From positions 45,066 through 109,065 of the forward strand of contig NZ_JACOPP010000011.1 in assembly GCF_014287895.1 (NCBI RefSeq): a stretch of DNA of 64,000 bases. The letters are read 5' to 3'. Under the pieces are notes generated by a model, which saw nothing but the letters and a program-made list of their open reading frames with translations, searched no databases and was not told the origin of the DNA. This document shows positions 24,486-32,002 of the stretch, one piece after another. Within the stretch, counting starts at the first letter, position 1. Each line of letters opens with the position of its first letter. The DNA is from Lawsonibacter hominis (GTDB taxonomy: Bacteria > Bacillota > Clostridia > Oscillospirales > Oscillospiraceae). A program made the position numbers and the translations under genes.

Positions 24486-24670
24486 TTAGGCGGGTTCGTC
24501 GATGGGCAGCAGCTCCACCGTCCCGTCGGATGACAGCGTTGCAAAAAAAGGTCGCCGTCACGGTCGGTGATGCGCATGGAGTTGCGCTCCATCGGCTCCA
24601 CACGTGCCAGCTTCGTGCCCGGAAGCAGCAGCGACACGCTGCGCAGGAGTTCGACTTGTTCTGGCGTCAT
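24486..24670 (-). pseudogene. Small early gene with a homopolymer frameshift
   Basis: ATG 24670 (MTPEQVELLRSVSLLLPGTK) after GAGGAGG. At a run of seven T in the coding strand (plus-strand A-run near 24,542) the frame leaves the expected ending: without the shift it reads DLFLQRCHPTG and runs into the next gene, while one extra base gives DLFFATLSSDGTVELLPIDE and a stop at 24,486. The second reading looks native. A real single-base deletion, phase variation or a sequencing error are possible. Confidence 0.55.
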
Positions 24671-24684
24671 GATATTTCCTCCTC

Positions 24685-24807
24685 TCAAATCAGGATTGCT
24701 TCCACCCAGGACGGGAGCTGGAAGCACAAAAACAGCAGCAGGCCGAATATCAGACCGCCACGCAGATAACGCCCCCGGCACAGTTTGCGCTCTTCTCTGG
24801 TTTTCAC
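24685..24807 (-). CDS. 40-aa single-span membrane protein
   Basis: GTG 24807, eight bases after AAAGGAGG. Basic N-terminus (KTREERKLCRGRYLRGG) then one hydrophobic span (LIFGLLLFLCFQLPSWVEAI). Between the Cro-like gene and the next early gene. Too short for standard gene finding. Unknown role. Confidence 0.5.
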   Translation of the reverse strand: MKTREERKLCRGRYLRGGLIFGLLLFLCFQLPSWVEAILI

Positions 24808-24822
24808 TGGACGGACCTCCTT

Positions 24823-25032
24823 TCAGCTTGCTTCGGAATGGCCGGGCGGTTCCCGGTCATACAGCTCGTCGATGGTGCAGCCAAGTACTGCGGCCAGCCG
24901 TGGAAGCTTATCGGCGCTTGGCATTGCCGTACCCTTTGCCCACTTGGTGACGCAGGCGGGTGAAACGCCCATGGCAGCGGCCAGTTCGATGCGCCGGATG
25001 CCTCTCTGCTCTATCAATTCACAGATTCTCAC
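24823..25032 (-). CDS. Cro-like XRE regulator
   Basis: 69 aa from GTG 25032, after GGAGGGGGGTGAG; an upstream TTG lies inside that ribosome site and is rejected. Nearly the whole protein is an HTH (RRIELAAAMGVSPACVTKWA, KLPRLAAVLGCTIDELYDRE). It is the first gene of the leftward early operon and divergent from the lysogeny arm, as Cro is. Confidence 0.85.
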   Translation of the reverse strand: MRICELIEQRGIRRIELAAAMGVSPACVTKWAKGTAMPSADKLPRLAAVLGCTIDELYDREPPGHSEAS

Positions 25033-25058
25033 TACCTCACCCCCCTCCAAATTTGGTG

Positions 25059-25087
25059 TTGTTCAAGATTGATTGATGTGGTATGAT
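25059..25087 (+). promoter_or_regulatory. Rightward promoter of the lysogeny arm
   Basis: TTGTTC (25059-25064), 17-bp spacer, TATGAT (25082-25087), between the divergent Cro-like gene and the 142-aa gene. The spacer and surroundings carry repeated TTGATTGAT-like sequence that could be a regulator site. Confidence 0.6.
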
Positions 25088-25118
25088 AGTTTTAACCGGA
25101 AGTGCAATGTAAGCGGAT

Positions 25119-25547
25119 GTGATTGACGTGCCTACTGACCTTTTGACTCTGGCAAAGGAACTCGCTCCCTATGTGGTGGCCGGTATTTCTGTTTTCGGTG
25201 TCGTGTTCACCGCCTGCCACGAACGGGCTTCTCAGTTAAAAGCGGCCTATTTCCAGAAGATGTCCGATGCTTACGAGCAGTATTTTGACGCTTTGGTGCG
25301 TTATGTTTACAACGATCCTCCAACTGGCAGCACTTCTTTGGTCGTTGCCACCCATACCGCTGCTCTTTACGCATCCGCAGAAATATCGCATCACATAGAG
25401 TTTTTGACAAAGATGGCTCTTTCCTATCGGCAGACCGGCACCCCAGACATACATGAATTGACGGGGTATCTTGCCGACTTTTCTGCCCGTCTCCACCGAG
25501 ATGTCGCTTATTCTGCTTCTCAGCGGGGTCGGCATCGGAGTGTCTAG
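25119..25547 (+). CDS. Membrane-anchored hypothetical protein, first gene of lysogeny arm
   Basis: 142 aa from GTG 25119. One membrane segment (LAPYVVAGISVFGVVFTA, residues 15-32) and a helical cytoplasmic part. The ribosome site is weak. It overlaps a second small membrane ORF starting at 25,501. No family recognised; genes at this place often have superinfection or regulatory roles. Confidence 0.55.
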   Translation: MIDVPTDLLTLAKELAPYVVAGISVFGVVFTACHERASQLKAAYFQKMSDAYEQYFDALVRYVYNDPPTGSTSLVVATHTAALYASAEISHHIEFLTKMALSYRQTGTPDIHELTGYLADFSARLHRDVAYSASQRGRHRSV

Positions 25548-25749
25548 CCGCAAATCCCAGATTAAGGACTCGAATCGGCACATCAGGCTCATGGTGAAAA
25601 AACAACCCGCCACCCCCTTTCTGATTTCCTGGGCCTTTCTCGCCGGTGTTATTACCCTGTGGTTTAATCATAATTCCGTGATTACGGATTGTCAAGCCAT
25701 TTTATGCGTAATCACAGTTTTTATCCGTAATTACGAATTCCTTTTATAG
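25501..25749 (+). CDS. Small two-span membrane protein (tentative)
   Basis: 82 aa from ATG 25501, overlapping the previous gene by 47 bp. Hydrophobic segments at the N-terminus (SLILLLSGVGIGV) and centre (FLISWAFLAGVITLWF). Its 3' end runs through the three putative repressor operators, which lowers confidence: the frame may be open by chance. Confidence 0.35.
   Translation: MSLILLLSGVGIGVSSRKSQIKDSNRHIRLMVKKQPATPFLISWAFLAGVITLWFNHNSVITDCQAILCVITVFIRNYEFLL
25675..25737. promoter_or_regulatory. Three candidate repressor operators
   Basis: Three related dyads: TCCGTGATTACGGA (25675-25688), TGCGTAATCACA (25705-25716), TCCGTAATTACGAA (25724-25737), with shared half-site CGTAAT/ATTACG. Centres are 29 and 20 bp apart, directly upstream of the XRE repressor gene at 25,763. 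This is the layout of an autoregulated phage operator region. Confidence 0.72.
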
Positions 25750-25762
25750 AGGTGGTCTTGCA

Positions 25763-26137
25763 GTGGATAACGCAATTTTTGTGCAAAACATAAAAGTGCG
25801 TTGCAAAATACTTGGGAAACCCCCCACAGCCGCCTGCAAAGATGCTGGGGTAGGAGCAAGCTTTATTTCTGACCTAAACCGTGGGCAAACTCCGTCCGTA
25901 GCCAAGGTGCAAATGCTCGCGGATTACTTGGGCTGCACTACCAGCGAATTGTTGGGGGAGTCTCCTGCCCCCGCTGGGGATAGCGCCCCTGCATCGGATC
26001 AACAGCTTAAGGCGGCGTTTTGGGGCGGAGACAAGGATCTGTCCCAGGAGGATCTGGATGCAATGTGGGCCGACGTTAAAAATTTTGCGGCGTTTGTTGC
26101 CGAGAAAAAAAAGCGGGAGAAACAACAGGATGGCTGA
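25763..26137 (+). CDS. XRE-family prophage repressor
   Basis: 124 aa from GTG 25763 after AGAGGTGG. HTH at residues 8-62 (TAACKDAGVGASFISDLNRG, VAKVQMLADYLGCTTSELLG) and a helical acidic/basic tail. It precedes and overlaps an ImmA-type protease gene, the immR-immA arrangement in which the protease cleaves the repressor on induction. Three operator dyads lie upstream, so it is probably self-regulated. Confidence 0.85.
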   Translation: MDNAIFVQNIKVRCKILGKPPTAACKDAGVGASFISDLNRGQTPSVAKVQMLADYLGCTTSELLGESPAPAGDSAPASDQQLKAAFWGGDKDLSQEDLDAMWADVKNFAAFVAEKKKREKQQDG

Positions 26138-26546
26138 TCTCATTGATCTGTACGAGTATGCCGCCGAAAAGGGCATTGGCGTGTACTGGTATACCATGGA
26201 GATGGCAGAGTCCCTCTCTTACATGGATGACGATGGGGATTGTTATATAGCAATGGACCCCTGGTTTATGGGCACACTTCCAGAGGAAACCGTGAAGCTT
26301 GGCCATGAGCTGGGACATTGTGAGACCGGGAGCTTCTACAATCGCTGGGCGGCGTGTGACGTCCGGCAGAAGCACGAAAACCATGCCAACCGGTGGGCAT
26401 ACAAAAAGCTCGTCCCGGAGGACGAGCTGATGAGGGCCGTGGCCCAGGGCTGCCGTGAGCCGTGGGAGCTGGCCGACCATTTTGGTGTTACCGAGCCTTT
26501 CCTGCGGGATGCCGTGGCATACTACCGCATGCAGGCCGGGGCATAA
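26130..26546 (+). CDS. ImmA/IrrE-family metallopeptidase
   Basis: 138 aa from ATG 26130, overlapping the repressor stop. Zinc-protease motif HELGH at residues 59-63 with a downstream RQKHENHANRWAYKKLVP segment typical of the family. In ICEBs1 and related elements such a protein cleaves the adjacent XRE repressor to trigger induction; the same role is inferred here. Confidence 0.9.
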   Translation: MADLIDLYEYAAEKGIGVYWYTMEMAESLSYMDDDGDCYIAMDPWFMGTLPEETVKLGHELGHCETGSFYNRWAACDVRQKHENHANRWAYKKLVPEDELMRAVAQGCREPWELADHFGVTEPFLRDAVAYYRMQAGA

Positions 26547-26570
26547 AACAGACAGAGAGGAGTTAATCTT

Positions 26571-27905
26571 ATGGCCTTTTTCATTCTCTTGGCAATTTTA
26601 TTCTTAATTTTGTGGTTGGTGGAACGTAATAAGACAAAAGCTTATGGGAATTTGAAGGCAGAAAAAGAGGCCGCTGATTCATATGTCGCAAGTAAGCAGT
26701 CTGAAGGCAATGAACTTTTTGAGTCGAAGCGGCGCGAAGCCCTTGACTATTATCAAAAGAAAACCAAAAGTGCCGATGAGCGCGTGAAAGCAGCGGGGTT
26801 GGAAGTAGAACGGCTCGACAAAGAAAAGGCTGATTTGCAACAGGAACTATTAATCCTAAACCAAGATGTCCTTTGTGCCATGGTTTCTGTTGACGATTAT
26901 GCCAATCTGAAATCTGATGAGATAAAAAATAAGTTGACACTACTTAAGTCTCAAGAAGATGAACTTATTAAGTCTGAAAAGGCTCTCGAAGTAACCAACA
27001 CTAGCTCCTTGAAACGAGTTGTAGACAGCCAGAAGAAACAGATTTTGAGATGCTTTAATGCTGAGGTGACATCTGTTATAGGCACTATAACTGCCAATAA
27101 TATTGATAGTGTTCGCACAAAGCTGCAGCGCACCTTTGATGCCCTTAACAAGATTTTTGCAGTAGATGGCGTCCAAATCTCCCAAGAATACTTTGCCATG
27201 AAACTTGAAGAGATGAGTTTGGTCTACGCATATATGCTCAAGGTTGAAGAAGAAAAAGAGCAGAAAAAAGCCATCCGTGAGCAAATGTTAGAAGAAGAGA
27301 AGGTACGACGCGAGATCGAACGTGAAAAGCAAAAAATTGAAAAAGAAGAAAGCCAGTTCAGTAACGAAGTCAAAAAACTCATGGGATATATGCAGAAGGC
27401 TAAAGATGATGTCGAAAAGCAGCTCTATATTGATAAAATTCAAGAGCTTGAGGAAAAGTTAAAAGCGTTGGCAGCCGATAAGGAAAACGTCTTGGAACGT
27501 GAACAGAATACACGTGCCGGATTCGTATATATTATCTCGAATATTGGCTCATTTGGAGAAAGTGTTTATAAAATCGGTATGACCCGACGACTGGAGCCAA
27601 TGGATCGTATTAACGAATTAAGCAGCGCCTCTGTCCCCTTCCCCTTTGATGTTCATGCGCTGATTTTCTCAGAAGACGCTCCTTCGCTTGAAACATTATT
27701 ACACCATCATTTCCAGGATCAGCAGGTCAACAAAGTCAATCCGCGCAAGGAATTCTTCCGTGTAGATCTCGAAAGTATTAAGCAACTGATTATCGAAAAC
27801 CATAACTCTACAGTCCAGTTTGTCGATATTCCTGATGCAACTGAATATAGAGAGACTTTACGCATTGAATCTACACAGCAGAATGAGTCTTCAGCTTCGT
27901 CTTAA
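26571..27905 (+). CDS. DUF4041 / T5orf172 (GIY-YIG-like) protein
   Basis: 444 aa. N-terminal membrane span (MAFFILLAILFLILWLVERN), long coiled coil with a central DUF4041-like part (about residues 100-260), and a C-terminal T5orf172 domain of the GIY-YIG superfamily (AGFVYIISNIGSFGESVYKI, then GMTRRLEPMDRINELS and LLHHHFQDQQVNKVNPRKEF). The gene is visibly more AT-rich than its neighbours, suggesting recent acquisition. Such proteins recur in prophage immunity regions; a role in defence or exclusion is inferred, not shown. Confidence 0.8.
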   Translation: MAFFILLAILFLILWLVERNKTKAYGNLKAEKEAADSYVASKQSEGNELFESKRREALDYYQKKTKSADERVKAAGLEVERLDKEKADLQQELLILNQDVLCAMVSVDDYANLKSDEIKNKLTLLKSQEDELIKSEKALEVTNTSSLKRVVDSQKKQILRCFNAEVTSVIGTITANNIDSVRTKLQRTFDALNKIFAVDGVQISQEYFAMKLEEMSLVYAYMLKVEEEKEQKKAIREQMLEEEKVRREIEREKQKIEKEESQFSNEVKKLMGYMQKAKDDVEKQLYIDKIQELEEKLKALAADKENVLEREQNTRAGFVYIISNIGSFGESVYKIGMTRRLEPMDRINELSSASVPFPFDVHALIFSEDAPSLETLLHHHFQDQQVNKVNPRKEFFRVDLESIKQLIIENHNSTVQFVDIPDATEYRETLRIESTQQNESSASS

Positions 27906-27926
27906 GTAAGCTTGGAGGATATTTAT

Positions 27927-28250
27927 ATGTCCAATGATGAAAGAATTTTGGAGATCCTAGTGCAATTGCAGAGCGACATGAAGGAGGTAATGGCGGATGT
28001 CTCTGGCCTGAAGGGTGACGTCTCCGCTCTGAAGGCCGATGTATCCGGCATTAAGACCCGTCTGGATGTGGATATCACCAAACAGCTCAATCTGCTGGCC
28101 GAGGGGCACCAAAGCCTCGTGGAACGTCTGGACGTACTGGACGAGGTAAAGGAACTGTCTGAGGACACCAAGGCGACTGTAGATGTAATGTACTCCGTGG
28201 TCTCGAAGCATAGCATCGACATCAACAAGCTCAAGGCCAAGGTGGGCTGA
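27927..28250 (+). CDS. Coiled-coil protein with heptad-length repeats
   Basis: 107 aa from ATG 27927 after GGAGG. Residues about 20-45 hold three near-identical seven-residue units (DVSGLKG, DVSALKA, DVSGIKT), encoded by 21-bp DNA repeats, in a longer coiled coil. It sits between the DUF4041 gene and the integrase. Similar short coiled-coil proteins are common in Clostridia prophages; function unknown. Repeat number could vary by slippage. Confidence 0.72.
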   Translation: MSNDERILEILVQLQSDMKEVMADVSGLKGDVSALKADVSGIKTRLDVDITKQLNLLAEGHQSLVERLDVLDEVKELSEDTKATVDVMYSVVSKHSIDINKLKAKVG

Positions 28251-28257
28251 CCACCCC

Positions 28258-28326
28258 AAATCCGACAGCGCTGTCGGATTTGCCACAGCCGAAAAGGGAA
28301 TGCCGCCTCTGCGGAGGCGGCTCCTT
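28258..28326. terminator. Two hairpins between coiled-coil gene and integrase
   Basis: A perfect 24-bp palindrome (AAATCCGACAGC and its complement) at 28258-28281, then GCCGCCTCTGCGGAGGCGGC followed by TCCTT at 28301-28325. Neither has a strong U-tract. They could attenuate read-through into the integrase gene or be recombination-related. Confidence 0.45.
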
Positions 28327-28383
28327 AATACCCGGCAGATAGAACACTTGTATTATTTTATCGTTTTCAGGGCAGGTGATCTT

Positions 28384-29871
28384 ATGGATGCGGCGCAATA
28401 CCTCCGCAAATCCCGCATGGAGGAGGGCATGGACACGGAAGAGGTGCTGGCGAAGCATCGTAAGGCCCTCGCAGAATATGCTGCTGCCAACGGCATCCAC
28501 ATCATTGAGACCTACTATGAGGTCGTCAGCGGCGAAAGCCTCTATGCCCGGCCGGAGATGCTCCGTCTGCTGGAAGACGTGGAGGACGGCAAATATGACG
28601 CCGTCCTGTGTATGGACCTGGATCGTCTCTCCCGTGGCCGCATGAAAGACCAGGGCATCATTCTGGACGCATTTAAGGACTCCGGGACGCTGATTGTCAC
28701 GCCGGAAAAAACCTATGATCTCTCCGATGAGATCGACGACGAGCTGGCCGAATTTAAGACCTTCATGTCCCGCCGGGAGTACAAGATCATCAATAAGCGG
28801 CTCCAGCGCGGCAAGGCCCAGACCATCCGGGACGGCTGCTACGTGGCAAATGCCCCCTATGGGTATCGCAAGGTAACGATAGACCGCAAGCCGACCTTGG
28901 AGATCGTGGAGAGCGAGGCCGCTTACGTGCGTATGATGTTTGAGATGTACGCCGATGGATATGGCTGCGTTGCCATTGCCCGCCACATCAACACGCTGGG
29001 CGCAAAGCCCCGCCGCTGCGATGCCTTTAACCGGTCTACGGTGGCCCTCATCCTCAAAAATCCCGTCTACATCGGCAAGGTAGTCTGGGATCGGACAAAA
29101 CATGTCCGCAAAGGCGCCCGCGGAAACCCCAAACACATCACCATCCAGCAGACCCGCGATCATTGGGTCATTGTGGACGGGCTGCACCCCGCAATTATCG
29201 ATAAGGAGCTGTTTGGGCAGGTGCAGGACATTATGGCAGGGCGCTATATACCGCCTGCCAATGACGGCACGATCAAAAGCCCTCTGGCGGGCCTGGTCAA
29301 GTGTGCCGTCTGCGGGCGCAACATGCAGAGGATGGGCACGAATACGGATACCCTCTATCTGCTTTGCAACACGCCGGGCTGCTGCGCGGGCGCAAAGCTC
29401 GCATTTGTGGAGCTGCGCATCCTACAGCACCTGCAGCGTACCTTGGCGGAGCTGAGCATAGAGACGCCGGCTGTCCGCATCAAGGACACCTCCGCTCAGG
29501 AGGCGTCCCTCGCCGTCATACGCAAGGAGCAAAAGGCTGCGGATGCCCAAAAGTCACGGTTATATGACCTGCTCGAGATGGGCGAGTATGATATCCCGAC
29601 ATTCCGGGAGCGCATGGCCAAGGTCAAAGACAAAATCGCGGCACTGGAGCAAAAGGAGGCGGAGCTGCTGCTCGTCATCGATCAGGCGCACACAGCGGAC
29701 CCCGCCGAGCTGGCACGTCGGATCAAGGCCGTGCTGGATGCCTATGACACATCGGATGCGGCACATCGCAATGCCCTGCTCAAGGGCGTCATTCAGACGG
29801 TCTGGTATCGCAAAAAAAAGAAGACCGCTCCATCAGACTTCCAGCTGACCATCGACCTGAAATACAACTAG
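28384..29871 (+). CDS. Large serine recombinase (phage integrase)
   Basis: 495 aa from ATG 28384 (MDAAQYLRKSRMEEGMDTEE), with AGGTGAT upstream; a longer frame to 28,300 is rejected. Catalytic Ser10 in YLRKSR, resolvase domain to about 140 with DRLSRGRMKDQG, recombinase domain (APYGYRKV... NRSTVALILKNPVYIGKVVW), a zinc ribbon (CAVCGRNMQRMG...CNTPGCC) and a C-terminal coiled coil. Mediates attP x attB integration and, with a directionality factor, excision. It lies directly beside the right attachment site. Confidence 0.96.
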   Translation: MDAAQYLRKSRMEEGMDTEEVLAKHRKALAEYAAANGIHIIETYYEVVSGESLYARPEMLRLLEDVEDGKYDAVLCMDLDRLSRGRMKDQGIILDAFKDSGTLIVTPEKTYDLSDEIDDELAEFKTFMSRREYKIINKRLQRGKAQTIRDGCYVANAPYGYRKVTIDRKPTLEIVESEAAYVRMMFEMYADGYGCVAIARHINTLGAKPRRCDAFNRSTVALILKNPVYIGKVVWDRTKHVRKGARGNPKHITIQQTRDHWVIVDGLHPAIIDKELFGQVQDIMAGRYIPPANDGTIKSPLAGLVKCAVCGRNMQRMGTNTDTLYLLCNTPGCCAGAKLAFVELRILQHLQRTLAELSIETPAVRIKDTSAQEASLAVIRKEQKAADAQKSRLYDLLEMGEYDIPTFRERMAKVKDKIAALEQKEAELLLVIDQAHTADPAELARRIKAVLDAYDTSDAAHRNALLKGVIQTVWYRKKKKTAPSDFQLTIDLKYN

Positions 29872-29894
29872 ACCCCGCAAACCATTGCAGGGCC

Positions 29895-29945
29895 TAACAT
29901 TTTCTCAACTTTAAAAGTGCTAAGTCTTCCGATAAGGACTGTATC
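29895..29945. other. Right prophage attachment site (attR or attL), approximate
   Basis: The frame of the downstream host gene is open from 29,898 but has no start codon, and sequence typical of that protein begins near SDKDCIEDLR (from 29,928). Phage-like AT-rich sequence lies to the left and GC-rich host coding sequence to the right. The crossover must lie about 29,905-29,940; the core dinucleotide cannot be set without the other junction. Confidence 0.7.
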
Positions 29946-30671
29946 GAAGACCTGCGCTTCTACCCCACCCAGAGCTCCCAGTGCGCCATCGACCGGGCCA
30001 TCAGCATCAAGGCCGGCAAGGCCGAGCTGCTGTACGTGTACATCGACGTAGAGCCCATCGGCTTCAACCGCGGCTTTTACACGGTGGACGTGCGCTATTT
30101 CTACCGCGTCACCGCCGACGCCTTCGTAGGCGCGGCCCGCCCGGTCGAAGTCTGCGGCCTGTGCGTCTTTGACAAACGCGTCATCCTCTTCGGCAGCGAG
30201 GGCACCGCCAAAGTCTTTTCCTCTGAGGCCGCCTTTGAAGCCCTGGACGAGCAGAACATCCGCAAAACCAACCTGCCGACCGCCGTGGTGGAGGCGGTGG
30301 ACCCCATCGTCCTCAACATGAAATTGGTGGAGGTCTGCGAGTGCCGTCCCTGCTGCGACTGCGAACTCACCGAGATTCCCCCCTGCATCTGCGCCTGCTT
30401 CGGCAGCGACCTGTGCTTCGGCGGCGAGGGCAAGCGCATTTACGTCACCCTGGGCCAGTTCTCCATTATCCGTCTGGAGCGGGACTCCCAGCTGCTTATG
30501 CCTGCCTACGACTACTGCATGCCCGAAAAGGAGTGCGCCTGCGGGAACTGCGACGACGACCCCTGCGAGATCTTCCGTCACGTCAAATTCCCTGTGGACG
30601 AATTCTTCCCCCCCAACAGCATCGCCCCCTGCGGCGAGGGCTACCGTGACTTCAAGGGCTGCTGCAGCTGA
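29898..30671 (+). pseudogene. Host cysteine-rich protein gene, 5' end separated by the prophage
   Basis: About 258 codons, open but without a start. Contains VYIDVEPIGFNRGFYTVDVR, KRVILFGSEGTAKVF, cysteine clusters (CECRPCCDCELTEIPPCICA) and MPEKECACGNC / FPVDEFFPP. I recall full-length relatives in many Clostridia in which a short N-terminal Cys-containing part precedes DKDCIEDLR; function unknown. Here that part must lie at the far end of the prophage. If the element excises precisely, the gene would be restored. Confidence 0.8.
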
Positions 30672-30686
30672 CCGCCCCCTGAAACA

Positions 30687-30724
30687 AACACCCCCGGCAT
30701 CTTCCGATGCCGGGGGTGTTTTGG
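30687..30724. terminator. Bidirectional Rho-independent terminator
   Basis: 15-bp stem AACACCCCCGGCATC / GATGCCGGGGGTGTT with loop TTCC, T-rich on both sides. It ends the cysteine-rich gene on the plus strand and the DUF3048 gene on the minus strand, which converge here. Confidence 0.85.
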
Positions 30725-31825
30725 TTATGTAAAGCTCACGGCGCTGTCCAGGGGGACGATGTTCACATAGGTATTCCCCACGCCGAAGGTGAGCGGCTCG
30801 CCTTCAGCATCGAAATAGCGCAGCTGCCCATCCGGAAAATCCTTGGTCCATGTGATGGGAATATACTGTCCGCCGCAGGCAAACCATCCTGCGCCGCCGC
30901 TGGACAGATCCACGGTGATGTGGGCGTATTTGTCGCCGGTATTTTTACAGGCCGTCTTGATAACGATCACATTGGTCACCGCCACCGTTTCGCCGGTGTT
31001 TCCGTCCACATAGGGCTTGCCGTATTCCTCCACCTGGTAACGGCCGGTGTCCGCATCGTACGTGAACAGCCCCGTCTTGTAGTTGGAATAGGGCACGGTG
31101 ATCTGTTGTGCCGCCGCACCGCCCGCCGGCGTACCGTCCTGAACAAAAGACATCTCATAGACATAGCCGTCTTCATGCTCCTGCCGCAGACCGGTATAGC
31201 CGGCAAAACGCTCGCAAACGGCGTCTCCGCTGGTAACCACGGTATGCTCCAGACTGTAGCTCTTGCGCCGCTCGGAATCCCGCCACATCAGGTTTCCATT
31301 GTCGCTGTTGCTCATATAGGGTCCCCGTACGCCGTCCAGCGCGTCCACGCCCCACTGGCGGATCTTGGCGTAGGCGTCCTCGCTGCCGCCGGCATGGAGG
31401 TAGACGGCGTCATGCCCCAGCGCCAGCTCCAGATAATAAGGCCGGGCAGAACGAATGGAACCGATCTTCCCCACGCCCTCCACACTCTGATAGACCCCCA
31501 GCATCCGGGTGATGCCGCCTTCCGCCAGCACCTCATAGAGGATGTCGGCCTCGGACTGTCCCTGCTGCGGCAGGGCCTCCTTCAAATTGTTGAGCATGAT
31601 CGCCACCGGGCGCCGGTTGACCCAGTCCTCCCCGATGGGCTCCCCGGTCAGTGGGTTCCACGGTCCGTCGTAAGGCTCCGGCGTGGGTGCGGGAGCGGGC
31701 TGCGATGTAACCGCCGCTTCCGGCGTGGGTGCGGACGTGGGGGTCGCCTCCGGATCACCGGGCCCGCCGCAGGCGGAGAGGAGCAGGAAAAGCGCCAGGA
31801 GCAGGGGCAGCCGTTTCTTTCCCAT
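30725..31825 (-). CDS. DUF3048 domain lipoprotein (YerB-like)
   Basis: 366 aa. Lipoprotein signal with lipobox LLSAC at about residues 15-19, a Pro/Thr/Ala-rich linker, then the DUF3048 domain (RRPVAIMLNNLKEALPQQGQ, SEADILYEVLAEGGITRMLG, GKIGSIRSARPYYLELALGH) and C-terminal half (KYAHITVDLSSGGAGWFACG, VGNTYVNIVPLD). Anchored outside the membrane. YerB relatives are of uncertain function. Confidence 0.9.
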   Translation of the reverse strand: MGKKRLPLLLALFLLLSACGGPGDPEATPTSAPTPEAAVTSQPAPAPTPEPYDGPWNPLTGEPIGEDWVNRRPVAIMLNNLKEALPQQGQSEADILYEVLAEGGITRMLGVYQSVEGVGKIGSIRSARPYYLELALGHDAVYLHAGGSEDAYAKIRQWGVDALDGVRGPYMSNSDNGNLMWRDSERRKSYSLEHTVVTSGDAVCERFAGYTGLRQEHEDGYVYEMSFVQDGTPAGGAAAQQITVPYSNYKTGLFTYDADTGRYQVEEYGKPYVDGNTGETVAVTNVIVIKTACKNTGDKYAHITVDLSSGGAGWFACGGQYIPITWTKDFPDGQLRYFDAEGEPLTFGVGNTYVNIVPLDSAVSFT

Positions 31826-31868
31826 GGTGGGGTTCCTCCGTTCTGTTTCACGTTTCTGTTTCCCCTGT

Positions 31869-31898
31869 ATGATACCCCCATATCTGACCCCCTGTCAA
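31869..31898 (-). promoter_or_regulatory. Promoter of the DUF3048 lipoprotein gene
   Basis: Minus strand TTGACA (31898-31893), 18-bp spacer, TATCAT (31874-31869), about 45 bp before the lipoprotein start. Divergent from the promoter at 31,916. Confidence 0.65.
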
Positions 31899-31915
31899 GC
31901 GGCTGAAACTTTCCC

Positions 31916-31944
31916 TTGTGGCAGCGGCCTTTTTTCGGTATAAT
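31916..31944 (+). promoter_or_regulatory. Promoter of the DUF4364 / MBL operon
   Basis: TTGTGG (31916-31921), 17-bp spacer, TATAAT (31939-31944); start of DUF4364 follows about 50 bp later with AAAGGAG. Confidence 0.6.
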
Positions 31945-32002
31945 GGAATTGCCCTTGTCAACGAAGGGTATCCCATCTGTTTGGGGGAAAGGAGCATACA
32001 CG

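Larger units (their letters stand above)
1..29925. mobile_element. Prophage (right part), contractile-tail, serine-integrase type
   Basis: Gene content and order are those of a PBSX-like contractile-tail phage: tail, head, packaging, replication, then divergent regulators and an integrase. Structural and replication genes are on the minus strand; the lysogeny arm (25.1-29.9 kb) is on the plus strand. The right boundary is placed just before about 29,925, where a host gene lacking its start codon becomes recognisable. The left boundary, baseplate, tail fibre and lysis genes are outside the window. Every core structural gene present here is intact, so the element could be functional. The exact attachment core is inferred. 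Confidence 0.93.
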
